Assembly (NCBI GenBank): GCA_015680685.1
Contig: MNCI01000651.1
Location: 1,317,507-1,370,645, forward strand
Origin: Gnetum montanum
Taxonomy: Eukaryota > Streptophyta > Gnetopsida > Gnetales > Gnetaceae
Length of the DNA: 53,139 nt
Direction of reading: 5' to 3'
The position numbers were made by a program, and so were the translations under genes. Positions 23,222-34,032 of this stretch are shown piece by piece. Numbering within the stretch: the stretch's first letter is position 1; every line of letters starts with the position of its first letter. A model generated the notes under the pieces. The model was not told the DNA's origin, did no database searches, and saw nothing but the letters and a program-made list of their open reading frames with translations.

Positions 23222-24109
23222 NNNNNNNNNNNNNNNNNNNNNNNNNNNNNNNNNNNNNNNNNNNNNNNNNNNNNNNNNNNNNNNNNNNNNNNNNNNNNNN
23301 NNNNNNNNNNNNNNNNNNNNNNNNNNNNNNNNNNNNNNNNNNNNNNNNNNNNNNNNNNNNNNNNNNNNNNNNNNNNNNNNNNNNNNNNNNNNNNNNNNNN
23401 NNNNNNNNNNNNNNNNNNNNNNNNNNNNNNNNNNNNNNNNNNNNNNNNNNNNNNNNNNNNNNNNNNNNNNNNNNNNNNNNNNNNNNNNNNNNNNNNNNNN
23501 NNNNNNNNNNNNNNNNNNNNNNNNNNNNNNNNNNNNNNNNNNNNNNNNNNNNNNNNNNNNNNNNNNNNNNNNNNNNNNNNNNNNNNNNNNNNNNNNNNNN
23601 NNNNNNNNNNNNNNNNNNNNNNNNNNNNNNNNNNNNNNNNNNNNNNNNNNNNNNNNNNNNNNNNNNNNNNNNNNNNNNNNNNNNNNNNNNNNNNNNNNNN
23701 NNNNNNNNNNNNNNNNNNNNNNNNNNNNNNNNNNNNNNNNNNNNNNNNNNNNNNNNNNNNNNNNNNNNNNNNNNNNNNNNNNNNNNNNNNNNNNNNNNNN
23801 NNNNNNNNNNNNNNNNNNNNNNNNNNNNNNNNNNNNNNNNNNNNNNNNNNNNNNNNNNNNNNNNNNNNNNNNNNNNNNNNNNNNNNNNNNNNNNNNNNNN
23901 NNNNNNNNNNNNNNNNNNNNNNNNNNNNNNNNNNNNNNNNNNNNNNNNNNNNNNNNNNNNNNNNNNNNNNNNNNNNNNNNNNNNNNNNNNNNNNNNNNNN
24001 NNNNNNNNNNNNNNNNNNNNNNNNNNNNNNNNNNNNNNNNNNNNNNNNNNNNNNNNNNNNNNNNNNNNNNNNNNNNNNNNNNNNNNNNNNNNNNNNNNNN
24101 NNNNNNNNN
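23222..24109. other. Assembly gap (888 N)
   Basis: A continuous N run inside the Athila-like element, just after the protease. Any translation through it is meaningless. If the length is an estimate, RT, RNase H and integrase could be missing here. Confidence 0.99.
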
Positions 24110-25127
24110 AATTCACATTAATCATCAAACACACAAGGGGCTGTACACCACCTTGTTCTTGGGATTCCATTCCATTCTCTTCTCTCCATCCTTCTCTCCA
24201 TTGTTCACCTCATTGCTAATTGTATCATTAGTGTATATATTTTGGTTGATGCATTGTTTTTTTTTTTGGTAAATTCTTGCGGTTAAGACTTTAACTCTTG
24301 TTCCAAATGACATTCCCAGGGCCTAAGGACTCTTTGAATGTGGGTTTGTTAGGGCATTAAGGGCATGAGCCTGCTTTGGGGAGGACCCACTGACACTCCT
24401 ATTTGGAGCATTAGTTAAATTCTTTCCCTTAACATTTTTCAATTCATTTTATTTTGTTCATTATCATCTTGACATCCATTGATGTTTTCAGTTGTCCCTT
24501 TTTATCTCTCTTTCTTACTCTTGTTCTTTCTCCATTCTAACGCTATCAGAGGTTTGCGATTAGTCATGGGGGTACGGGGCCTACTTTTTTTGATTTTCTC
24601 CTAGCCCCGAAATTTTTGATTTTCTTCCTAACTCCTACACCTTCGGTAGTCATCAATAACATATTCTCAGATCTATATTAGCCATACCACAACCTAGCCA
24701 ATGAGTTTACACCGAAGCAAGGTATCACTTACATAATGATTCAATTACCCTTGCTAATATACGATTGTGTTGTGTGTGCAGATGGTGAACATGCAACAAC
24801 AAATTGGATCTGGAGCAAACACTTGGAATGGAGCAGCGTTGAAGTAGCTATGCTACGAGCAAGATCGATGACACGCTTACGGATGGACAACGAAGGCGCA
24901 ATCTTGGCGTTGGCAGCAGCAACACTTCTATCTCTCTCTCTTTCTCAGCTGCCAACTAAGGCCTAATGTCATTGTAATAAGGTGTTCACCCTTGTTGTCA
25001 TGAACACCAATTTTGTCAAGTCTTGTAATAATGATCCGTTCACACGTCATCCCATTAGTTCTATTCCCCTCAATAATTCCATACCTCCCCGATATTATTG
25101 TAAGGAACTCGAGGACGAGTTTTCATT
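24110..25127 (+). other. 3' untranslated/post-gag region of the Athila-like element
   Basis: No pol or env domain is seen. A 76-codon ORF at 24736-24966 (…DGEHATTNWIWSKHLEW…) and T-rich DNA are present, but I cannot assign a function. The block 'AAGGGCATGAGCCTGCTTTGG' and nearby sequence look like spacer. Confidence 0.45.
24561..24574 (+). repeat. Second copy of the polypurine-tract motif
   Basis: TAGTCATGGGGGTA is identical to the 14 bases that end at the 3' LTR border (25128-25141), 567 bp upstream of it. Confidence 0.55.
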
Positions 25128-25141
25128 TAGTCATGGGGGTA
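25128..25141 (+). promoter_or_regulatory. Polypurine tract-like motif before the 3' LTR
   Basis: TAGTCATGGGGGTA directly abuts TGATGAGACG, the start of the 3' LTR. The purine run is short (GGGGG), but the position is right for plus-strand priming. Confidence 0.6.
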
Positions 25142-26106
25142 TGATGAGACGCGATATCGCATGCACCACGATATCGTGTACGCGATATCGCAGCCATCGC
25201 GATATTGCATCCCATGCGATATCGCGTACGTGATATCGCAGTCCGTCATTAAATCTATAAATAAGAGGCGGCACTCTCCTCATTTCTCATCCTAGGCTTA
25301 AAGTAGGGAAACTCTGGCAGTTTGATCACTCCAGAGATAGAATATTTTCCATGTGCCCGTAGTAGGAGTCCCCAAGTGAACGAATCTTTATTCGAGCAAC
25401 TTTGTACCTAAACGCAAGTTGTGTACGGCAATAAAGATGAGCTTTGTGGATAAACCTTGCAGTGCATGGAATAGGATTTATTACTTGTTATTTATTACCT
25501 GCATTAGCGCGGCATGAGTACGACTTGATTACGAGCATTGACGAATGTGTACGGCTAATCAAGGAATCGATTGTTCATCGTAATTAGTCTCTCTCACCCT
25601 TGTCTTCTAAAACGCGGGATGAGTATGACTTGATTACGAGCATCTACGGATGTGTACGGCTAGTCAAGGAATCAGCTGCTCATCACGTTTAGGCTAATTA
25701 GGTGCCTCGGTACGACCACTTCGAGCACGTGCGTTACGTGTGGTGATCCCAGTAACGATTAGCGTTTGGTAGCCATAGTTGCATAGTTCAGGGTGTGTAC
25801 GGTAAGTGGGAACGGATGCTGACGCTAGTTAATTTAGACTTAGTCCTTAGTTAGAGTTAGTTAGCTCTCTCAACCCTTCACCTTGATAGCATAGGAGAAA
25901 AACCATAAAAGACCATAAAAATCATATACCTCGGACTTACTTAACCATACACCATGATAACAACAAGTAAGTCTGGGAAGACAACGAATGATTAACCCCA
26001 AGTGTTCCATGGGGCGTTTAGGCATTTAGTCTGAGGAGTTCGACTGGATCGCGCATGCCACACTCGTTTCATATGGTTGAGTGTAGGGGTACCTCGCCAC
26101 TTATCA
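25142..26106 (+). repeat. 3' LTR (965 bp) of the Athila-like element
   Basis: Begins TGATGAGACG and ends CGCCACTTATCA. TATAAATA is at 25256-25263 and 'GCAATAAAG' near 25430. The 105-bp duplication starts at 25514/25619. Differences from the 5' LTR are mostly transitions. Confidence 0.9.
25153..25237. promoter_or_regulatory. GATATC palindrome array, 3' LTR, 17/14/17-bp spacing
   Basis: Six cores start at 25153, 25170, 25184, 25201 (GATATT), 25218 and 25232, so the steps are 17, 14, 17, 17, 14. This resolves into a 48-bp module (17+14+17) present twice. Flanks are CpG-rich (GCGATATCGC). It lies about 20-100 bp upstream of TATAAATA. Confidence 0.65.
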
Positions 26107-26111
26107 ATTGT
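26107..26111. repeat. 5-bp target site duplication ATTGT (right)
   Basis: Matches 19206-19210 exactly and directly follows the CA end of the 3' LTR. Confidence 0.9.
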
Positions 26112-26612
26112 CAAATGTCATAAGGAAAGAAGAACACCAATTTGTGATGATCAACCATCATAACCCATGACAAATTTCATAACTAAATAGCCAAAGGTGT
26201 TATCGAGTATCATTTGCTAGAGAAATGTAGGCACCAAGTAAATAAAACTATGAAAAAAGTCAGGATCCACTTTCCTAAAGAAGAAGAGAAGATCCAAGTT
26301 GAGTCAAGCATGAGTTTAATCTAGTTTCTTAAATAAGAAGAGAAGATCACTCAAGAGGCTTCTTTGAAGTAAAAAAGATGCTATAAGTATAGCTAAGTCG
26401 TACACATAGTTCATACATTAACCAATTGACCAAAGATAACAAAAGTCTCCACTGTAAGAGTAACAATCAAGTAGTAAATTAATGTAATTTATGATATTCA
26501 TAAAGATTCTTGAGTAAAATTTTTTTAAAGAAAATATTAAATTAAGTAGTTATTAAGTTAAGATCCTTGACTAAATTAGAGTTATCTAATGATGTAAAAT
26601 CAAACTCTAACA
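26112..26612 (+). mobile_element. 3' LTR of the old element, right part
   Basis: Continues the old LTR interrupted at 19210: 'CAAATGTCATAAGGAAAGAAG', 'GATGATCAACCATCATAACC', 'GTATCATTTGCTAGAGAA' and so on, ending 'AACTCTAACA' at 26612 where similarity to 16030-16547 stops. Confidence 0.68.
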
Positions 26613-28250
26613 ATTCCTTTCATGTACTCTTATTTAGGTTTGAACTTGAAAACACTTATAACCAATTGGATGTTTTATAATTTATTTTTATTTTTAGTTT
26701 GCAAGTTAATTCATATTTTTTTAATCCTTTGAGTTATTTCAACCCAGTGCAAGATTAGATATTTTATTTATTTTCAAGATTTCTCTCTCTTTCTACCCCA
26801 AACCTAGATCTTGTTATGTATAAATACTTGCCTAGGGTAGCCTTCAAAGCTGTAGGAGAGGACCTAATCTAAGATTTCAGTATGGGAGATTCCATCATAT
26901 TGCCTTGTGAAGAGGAGATTCAACTAAATCTATACCAAGAGAAGAGAGATTCACAATCTTAGGCTTCACTGGGTGATTGTTTGTTAGGGTTTTAATGCAT
27001 CTTTTAATTTGGTTCATGCAAGCATTGATTATCTATTGTCTTTTCTCTGTATTCTTGCTCCAATTGGTAGATCTAAACCTATAGGCATGTACATTAAATG
27101 TAGAAAAAGGATCATCTCCTAAAGCCAAAATGCTCATCCTGCTCAGTGGGGCCCTTAGAGGGTTGGTAGGTGATTAAAAGCTTATACATTAAATATAATT
27201 TGTCAAATTTGGATTTTATTCCCTTATGTAGCATAAATTAAATAATTTGTTCCAATTGCCTTTTGATGTGGATCTAAGTTTAAATGCATTATTTGACCTA
27301 TAATCTATCATCTTATGCTGATGTATCTAAATTCTTATGTTTCTAAATAATTAAATCCAAGCTTACCTCTTTAGCATTTATTATTTGGTATAAATTAACC
27401 TTTTCCTAAGGTTGATAATACATTTTGAATTAATTATTTGCATTTACTATTTAGGATTTTTGTTTTTAGTACAATAAACCTTGACATCTAAACATCCAAA
27501 CCACAAAGTTTCATATCAAAGTTCCTCATGCATGGAAACATGCAAATAGGATGGTAAAGTTGCTTTTTCCTCTTACCTGTATCATTGTTATGTTGATTCA
27601 TCACTACATCTTCCTATTCCTACATTAATTTAGACATCATTTCCAGTCTACCTTAATAGCTTTTTATTATTCAAACACTTCTAGTTAAATGGCAATCTCC
27701 TGTAGTTCAGATTTAGTAACTAGAGCAATGTCTTCAATGAAATCATGGGCAACACTAAACTAACTCTCAATGGAAAAGCAAAACCCTCAAAAATCCCTCC
27801 ACAAAGCCTCAACAAACCCTTTTGAGAGCTTTGGAGAAACCCTCTATAAAGCCTAAAAAGAACCTTTCAAAAACGATTGGGAAATTAGTTTCATTATTAT
27901 GTTAGAATTCAATATGCAACTGGACCTGTTTTTAATTCTGTACAAGTACTATGAATCTATCTAAAACATAATAGCAATAGAGAGATTTAAATACAACATT
28001 CTACTTAAATTCACATAACCATATAAACACAAGCACAATATGTCATTCTTGAGGATGCATAGAATTCAAACTTACATCAATTGAATATGTAGCTGTCATG
28101 TGGATTAAAATGGATCAGTTTACAGATATAGTTTTTGGTGGTTTATTACCATACCAAGCCCTAGGAACGCAAGAAATATTGCATTTAGTAGGATGGCCAA
28201 GAAATATTGCCTTAGTAGGATGATGATGTTGGTCTTCCTTTAGGGGGCCA
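26613..28250. other. AT-rich intergenic DNA, no gene seen
   Basis: A TATA-like 'ATGTATAAATACTTG' at about 26815 followed by a purine-rich leader could be an LTR or promoter relic. No matching second LTR was found. The rest shows only stops and A/T runs. Confidence 0.35.
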
Positions 28251-28625
28251 ATGCCCGACTGCTTGCCCAATCATGCCCTTGGCAGGACAAAGCCTCCTTT
28301 GTCACCCGTTTTAGGAACCGTAACCAAAGGCTGCTTATCTAGATATTTGGTGATCCGACGGTTAAAAAAGTTGTGTGATTCCCCGAAATGTCGTGCCATG
28401 ATGCACCAATTGATTTTTTTTTTATTTTTTTTAGGTTGGACATTTTTTCCTGAAATGAGAGTTGACCCATGTCCTAAATTTCAGGAACTACAAGACCTGA
28501 TAAACTTTGACACATATACGATATTCCTAAATCACACAATTACTCAACATGTTATGTATAGGAGACACAATGCCTTTGAAAGGACCAGATCCAAGATGGC
28601 CAATTTTGAATTTGCAAATAGATGA
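28251..28625 (+). other. ORF of 124 codons, not recognised
   Basis: An open frame encodes a Cys/Pro-containing N-terminus, a Phe/Leu run caused by a T-tract at about 28420 (LIFFLFFLGWTFF), and no motif I know. It lies downstream of the phosphatase gene's 3' end with no sign of splicing. Probably chance or a repeat remnant. Confidence 0.15.
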
Positions 28626-29446
28626 AACACCTCTATGTACAGTATTATTGACCTGAAAATCCAACGTGAATCTCAATTCTTAGAAAATGCATTATGATTG
28701 AACATTATTGCCTGAGTTGCCATTGGTGCACTTGTGCCCAATAAAATGAGTTATCGACTTAAGGCTAAATATTTCAATTATAAAAAAAGAAAAAAGAAAT
28801 CTCTACAACCACATTATTGATGCTTTTTTCCGTTGGGCAGGACTTGAAAAGTACATGCATGAAATATCACTCCATACAATTTTAGGATGATAAAACTTAG
28901 TTATGAAAAGATAACCTTCTTACAAAGTTGCAAACACTTGTGATACTTCATGCACATATAAATAAAGTAGATATTTGCCCAAAAGAAAATGGAACTTTAA
29001 CTTGAAGTTCATCTCTTTTGGCATGAAAATAGAGAATTTCAACAATGTATCTTTTTGGCATTGCCTGTTCAACATTTTATTATCCCAAAAATTTTGTAAG
29101 TTCATGAGATCGTGCACTACCTTTCACGTAAAAAAATTCATTTCCATTAAACATGCATGTCATTCGACAATTTGCGGCAGTCTCATACACAACGCATTCT
29201 GCAAGACAAATAATCAAAATGCATTTTGACCATGAAGATGAAACACATCGTAAATATTAACACAACACATAAACCTTGGTGTTCTGTAAATATTATCTCC
29301 TAGCCAAGTGTTCACGCATCTCAGGGTTGCAGGTTCTTATTTACAAAGCATACAGAAACAACCAAAGGAAGGATTCGAAACATATATTACCAGTTTAAAC
29401 TTTGTTGAAGTGTTCTAGCAAACATATTTCTATACAAAGAGTTTGC
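28626..29446 (-). other. Probable 3' UTR/downstream flank of the phosphatase gene
   Basis: No ORF with coding character. On the - strand an AATAAAAT signal lies near 29085, about 360 bases after the stop codon, and could serve as polyadenylation signal. This is a guess without transcript data. Confidence 0.3.
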
Positions 29447-29727
29447 TCACTGGTGCGCTTCATTTCCAGTATTGGTCTTTCTCACTGGCTCTCTGATTTC
29501 TATGAACTCGCCAGACGGAGGGTTGTCAGAAATTGCTCCTTCCCGTCTTCCAGTTTCTATGTCAAATGTTGTATCATTTTGCTGAGAGCGCATCCTTTTG
29601 CTACTCCCCGTGTGTGCTCTTTCGGTTGCAAAATATTGGTGACGGTTTAGTGATTGCTGGCCACGACTTTCAGGCTCAAATGCATGTTCATCAGTTGTCA
29701 GTGCCGAGAACGGATATGGTAGCCATG
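29447..29727 (-). CDS. Lipid phosphate phosphatase, last coding exon
   Basis: On the - strand the exon follows an acceptor with a pyrimidine-rich lead (…CCTTTTGCAG). It opens in phase 1 and ends at TGA (29449-29447). It encodes AWLPYPFSALTTDEHAFEPE… and a polar, Arg/Gln/Glu-rich tail of about 80 residues. Joined to the exon at 47670-47729 it gives …PYHEE-AWLPY…, matching the known plant LPP ending 'YHEEGWGPYAYF', with Ala for the usual Gly. The phases agree exactly (donor leaves one base, this exon supplies two). The long soluble tail is typical in place but has no motif I can name. Confidence comes from phase and position, since the tail itself is poorly conserved. Confidence 0.72.
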
Positions 29728-29759
29728 CTGCAAAAGGTCAAAAAGAAATTAAAATAGTT

Positions 29760-31790
29760 AGGTTTCAAAAAGGGCACGATAAATTATTGATATTCAACAT
29801 AAAATAAAATTATTCCCGAGTAAAAACTAAATCAGAGCATTCCAAGTTACTAAACTAGTTTAGCTAGATATTTATGATATATATTCAAGAGCATCTTTTT
29901 CTTTTTCAAATTAATGAAATCCTAGAATTGATATTCATGTAAAAAAAATCAAAAGCAGTGCTAAATAATTCTTTCCATGGCAGTTTAGTCTTAAATTTTA
30001 TGTGCTAATTAGCTGAACCCCGTGAAAAGTTCATCTTTTGACATCATGATGATAATTATTTATTTACAGTGACAAAGTCCAACCAAGCGGTAACTGGTGA
30101 GCAAAGGCGCATTTATATACTAACAGAATTTACAAATTAACGACCTACTATAATCTGAGATAATTCATTTCTTACGAGCACAGCCCACAATGAAAGTTGT
30201 ACGTACTAGAAACGTCAATAAAAAGCAATACTGTAATATGCAAATCACCCACTGTAATATGGAAACAAAGATCTGAGAAGCGCGTCATCGAACAGGGAAA
30301 AAAAGCATTAATGTCACCTACACTAAAAATTCAACAGACAAATAACATGATGACAACCCATAGAATTAGACTCTACAAAAACCTATGACAGTGAAAACAG
30401 CCAACTCTCCAGTGCCATTACATAAAGCAAACAAGCTGATCGCAAGGCAATAAAATGCTTTCTGAATCTTAAAGATCCTATCCCTGGCATTGCACAGAAA
30501 TGTAATGGTTAAAACCTCAGATGTTTCTGATGCCTTCAATTAATGAAATTTTAAATCTGATAGAAATTTGGATATTTACGTCCATCAATGTATAGAAAGT
30601 AAAAACTTTACCAACAAAGTGAATCTATACTTAGTGCTCAGCCCTTTGAACTTCAAAGGTGTATATATAATTGATCATTCTCACATTTGATTTAGTGCTA
30701 TCAACTTCATCTCTATGAAATTATTTGTTGAGAAACCCCTAAAAATAGGTCCTCCACTTCAAAATTTTCTTATCTGAAAATAAGATCCTGTCACAATTTG
30801 ACTTGAAGAATCTAACATGGTCAATGCCTTTGCACCTTTTGCTTCGAGTCTTGGCCAGTTTATAAATCAATTTCTCACCTTCCTTGATTCCTACCTTTTC
30901 ATAAAAGGTATTGAAAGCACCAAGTTTAACCTTGACTATTGTCTTCTTTCATCACAATCTTTACTATCTTGTGTTTTTCAAAGTCATCCTAACTCCTACT
31001 CTATTGTCACTTCTTGAAACACTTCTTAGCTTGAATCTTTTATTGCACTTGCTCCACCACTAGGTTTCCTCTTGTATATACCTATTCCCTTTCAAACCCC
31101 AAAGGATGTTCTTCCCTATCTTCTCAAATGGATTTTTATTTAACTCCATCTTCGCATTTAGCACATAAAATCTCCCAAATAGCTTCAATCATTAATATTA
31201 CACAAGTAGTCATAGTATAATATTATTATATAATAAAGGTTAATTGAATCATGTATAGAATGGCTAAAGACATGCATGAGATCAATGGAGATATTGTATT
31301 ATTACATGAAACAAAAGTCTAGAACTTCCTATGGAAATCCTAGAGGAGTTCGATAAAGCAGCAGAGCCAATAGACAGGTGGAATAAAGATGTTGCTTTTC
31401 GATGGTGAGATTCCCTCTCCTTATGTTTGTGCAATAGAGATTATTACATTTTGCTTATCGAAGGCTGTTGATCAATTCCATGTTTTCGTGTGTTGTGTGT
31501 TGAAAGTTGAAAATGGAAAATTGTGTTTCACTGGTTTGTGTATCTGTGTAAAACCAAGGAAGCAACGTGGGAAGACCACTCAAGACATGAACTTTCCCAA
31601 GCCTTTCCAGCAATGATGCCCAACTCATGATGGAGATTTAGAATTGAGAGTCAAGTTAAAGATGAAGAAGTTTCTAAGTTTGTGTTGAGGACATGGAACT
31701 GTGAGCAAATTTGGAATCAAATTGCAGCCACAAGACTCATGACCAATGTGATTGGATGATGCCAAGATGCATAACGTCATCAACCCTTAA
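29760..31790. other. Intronic DNA without recognisable elements
   Basis: A/T-rich sequence with short chance ORFs (30197-30388, 30817-31017, 31389-31616). No domain, repeat or LTR boundary is supported. Confidence 0.4.
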
Positions 31791-31917
31791 AGCAAAGTGA
31801 ATGTCCTAGACATGATGGATGCCCACCCAGAGAGGAAGTTAAGCATGGCCATCCCAACAAAGGCTTGGGAGAGCCCAGCCAGAAGTAGCAGAAGCCCAGA
31901 ATGACTGTCCCACTCTA

Positions 31918-32666
31918 GGGTGGATGCCCCAACTTGGACATCTTAGCAGAAGCCTAGGAATACTCAAGCTAAACATCTTTCATTTTCCTAGACGTCCAAG
32001 CCAAGCTGAAGTCGTGTGCAAAGTGAATATCCAAGCCTCGAATGTGACATCCCAAGTAACCATTGTGGAAAAATAACAAAAGTATTTCCCTTGTTGTTTC
32101 TGCACTCCAATTCTACTGTAAGTTGCCAAGCAGAGTCATGGAAGGTTGGTTTACTTGAGCTTCAACCTCATATTTTTTCTGTAACACTTCATTCTTGGAA
32201 AACCAATTGGAACGGCTACACAATGCTCTCTCAACTCTGCACACTCTTGATGATGTTGGATCAAGGTTGATCTTCTCTTCCTAGGAGTTCAACCACTACT
32301 ATACATCTTCTCCCAAGGTTTGAAATGCATGTACTTTATTCATCTCCTTCCTCACATACACATTTCTTTGTTTCTAGGGCTCATTGTTCATTTGTGCCCT
32401 AGCATCTGTGCCTATTGTGTAGATCAAGTTTTTGTAGATCATTCTCTACACACTTTACCAATTACTTGCTTGGTCTAAGGAGCTTTGGGTCTTCTCTAAG
32501 GGGAAAATTTCAACTTAAACATTGATATCCTGAAGGGTTTGTACCTTGTTGAATTCTAAGGGATTGACATAGGTTTGTTGTTTTGTCCTAAGGGGTTTCA
32601 ATGTGTCTTGTGAGAGCACCATTGATTTCAGCCTTGAGTAGTTATTGAGAGTCCTAAAGGATACCA
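31918..32666 (+). repeat. LTR A of a truncated copia element
   Basis: Aligns with 34033-34760 over its length: 'GTCCAAGCC', 'ATTGTGGAAAAATAA', 'GGTTGGTTTACTT', 'TTCTTTGTTTCTAGGGCT', 'CCCTAGCATCTGTGCCTATTG', 'AAATTTCAACTT', and an end at 'GATACCA'. Its first 150 bases hold repeated GGATGTCC/GGACATC-like words, and these continue upstream to about 31800. Left border uncertain. Confidence 0.68.
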
Positions 32667-34032
32667 AGCTCCATATGGTCTCAAACAAGCTCCACAAGCT
32701 TGGTATAAAAGATTATCGACATTTCATATTGATAACAAATTTGTAAGGGGCACAACTGATCCTACATTTTTTATTAAACATTTTAAGGATGATATTTTTG
32801 CTGGTTTAAATTTATGTTGTGGTTCAAATGGAGACAAACTAGTGGTGGCCTATGCAACAAAAGTATACCAAATAAACTAAAGGAGAAATTTTAGAGGATA
32901 ACAGTCCAGCTTACTCTCTTATATGGTGTTCAATGTTGGGCAGCACAAAAAAAGCATAACAAACAATCAATGTGCCAAAAACGCAAATCTTCAATCAATG
33001 TTAAATGTTACAAAAAGCAATAACTTGCACAATACAGAATACAGACATTAGAGGAAGGCTTGGAGTTGCTTCTATTTCAAATAAGCTATAGGAATGATAG
33101 CTTAGATAGTTTAGGCATGTACAAAGAAGATTAAAAAACAAACCTATAATAAATAGGTTGCTACATCATTGTTCCAGGAAAGCCATCAAAAAGAAGATAA
33201 AAAAAGACATAGGAAAAAATTATCAAAGATGATCAAAAGAAATTGTCAATAAACAAGGAACTAGCTCTTCATAGAAGTGTATGGAGATAAAAACTCATGT
33301 AGCCAATCCCATTTTGTTGGAACAAGGCTAGGATGATAATGACAATGATATAATTTTTAAAGCTCCTCATCAAAATGTATGCAAGAAATTTGCTAAGTTG
33401 ATGCATAATGAATTGAAGATGAGCATGATGAGAGACATCAACTTCTTTCAATTGCAAGTGAAACAAAGGAAGGAAAAAATTGCCATATCTCAAACAAAAT
33501 ATATCAGAAAATCTTCTTGTGAAATATGGAGTTGAAAATGCAAAGATCAAGGTAACATCCATGGCTCCCAATACAAAGCTAGATACAAATCCCCAAGGTA
33601 GAACTGTAAATGAGAAGTTGTATCAAGGTAGGATAAATGGTCTTTTATATTTAACTACTAGTAAACTAGATATTATCTTAAGTAATCTTAACCTTGTGGG
33701 ATATTGTAATGCAGACCATGCAAACAATCAACAAGCAAATATAGCTACTTTCTTGGACACTGCATTGTTGCTTGGAGTTGCAAAAAACAAAGCACTATTG
33801 CCTTATCCACTACAGAAACATAGTATGTTGCAGCTGCCAATTGTTGTGCACAGCTATTGTGGATGAAACAAACTTTGAAAGGTTTCAGAGTTAAAGTTGG
33901 GACCATTCCTATCTACTGTGATAGCAAAAGTACAATAAACATAACTAAAAATCCAGTTCAGCATTCAAAGACAAAGCACATGAAGCTTTGACATTACTTC
34001 ATCTGAGAACATGTTGCAAACAAGAACATCCA
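32667..34032 (+). pseudogene. Copia RT (C-terminal part) and RNase H, truncated and interrupted
   Basis: Coding starts abruptly after LTR A at YGLKQAPQAWYKRLSTF (about 32673), the Ty1/copia RT region before the YVDD box. It is interrupted at about 32820 by an RTE LINE and resumes at 33345 with IIFKAPHQNVCKKFAKLM. The RT end follows (INFFQLQVKQRKEKIAISQ; LYQGRINGLLYLTTSKLDI). RNase H is at 33780-34010 (ALSTT-EYVAAANCCAQLLWMK; PIYCDSKSTINITKNPVQHS; KTKHMK). Gag, protease, integrase and the RT N-terminus are absent: the LTR is fused directly to RT. Stops and small frameshifts are present. Confidence 0.78.
32820..33344 (+). mobile_element. 5'-truncated RTE-type LINE fragment inserted in the copia RT
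   Basis: The insert encodes, with stops, the C-terminal end of a plant RTE-clade reverse transcriptase protein: WFKWRQTSGGLC, IPNKLKEKF, LLYGVQCWAAQKKH, …and near the end INKELALHRSVWR. It finishes in an ATGATAATGACAATGAT-type simple repeat, as RTE elements do. On the left the copia sequence stops at 'AATTTATGTTG' and on the right resumes 'ATGATATAATTTTT', so the insertion point is inside the YVDD codons. Confidence 0.7.

Larger units (their letters stand above)
19211..26106 (+). mobile_element. Athila-like Ty3/gypsy LTR retrotransposon with assembly gap
   Basis: A complete insertion: LTRs 19211-20174 and 25142-26106, each TG…CA, flanked by ATTGT duplications. A primer site complementary to plant tRNA-Asp follows the 5' LTR, and a polypurine stretch precedes the 3' LTR. 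Internal coding is gag then protease, up to an 888-base N gap. The tRNA-Asp primer and the CX2CX3HX4C knuckle are features of the Athila/Calypso group, so I assign it there with moderate confidence. No RT, RNase H or integrase is visible and the gap as drawn is too small for them. LTRs differ at roughly 5% by eye plus small indels, so this is the youngest clear insertion in the left half. Confidence 0.88.

Noticed and set aside
23193-24170. 325-codon minus-strand ORF
   Set aside because: Consists almost wholly of N; no supported residues of coding character.
22992-24272. 426-codon plus-strand ORF across the N gap
   Set aside because: Most of it is N. Only the first 77 codons (protease) are real sequence in the gag-protease frame; the part after the gap is unrelated 3' region.
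29400-29757. Plus-strand ORFs 29402-29650 and 29533-29757
   Set aside because: Antisense of the phosphatase terminal exon, which has matching splice phase and stop on the minus strand.
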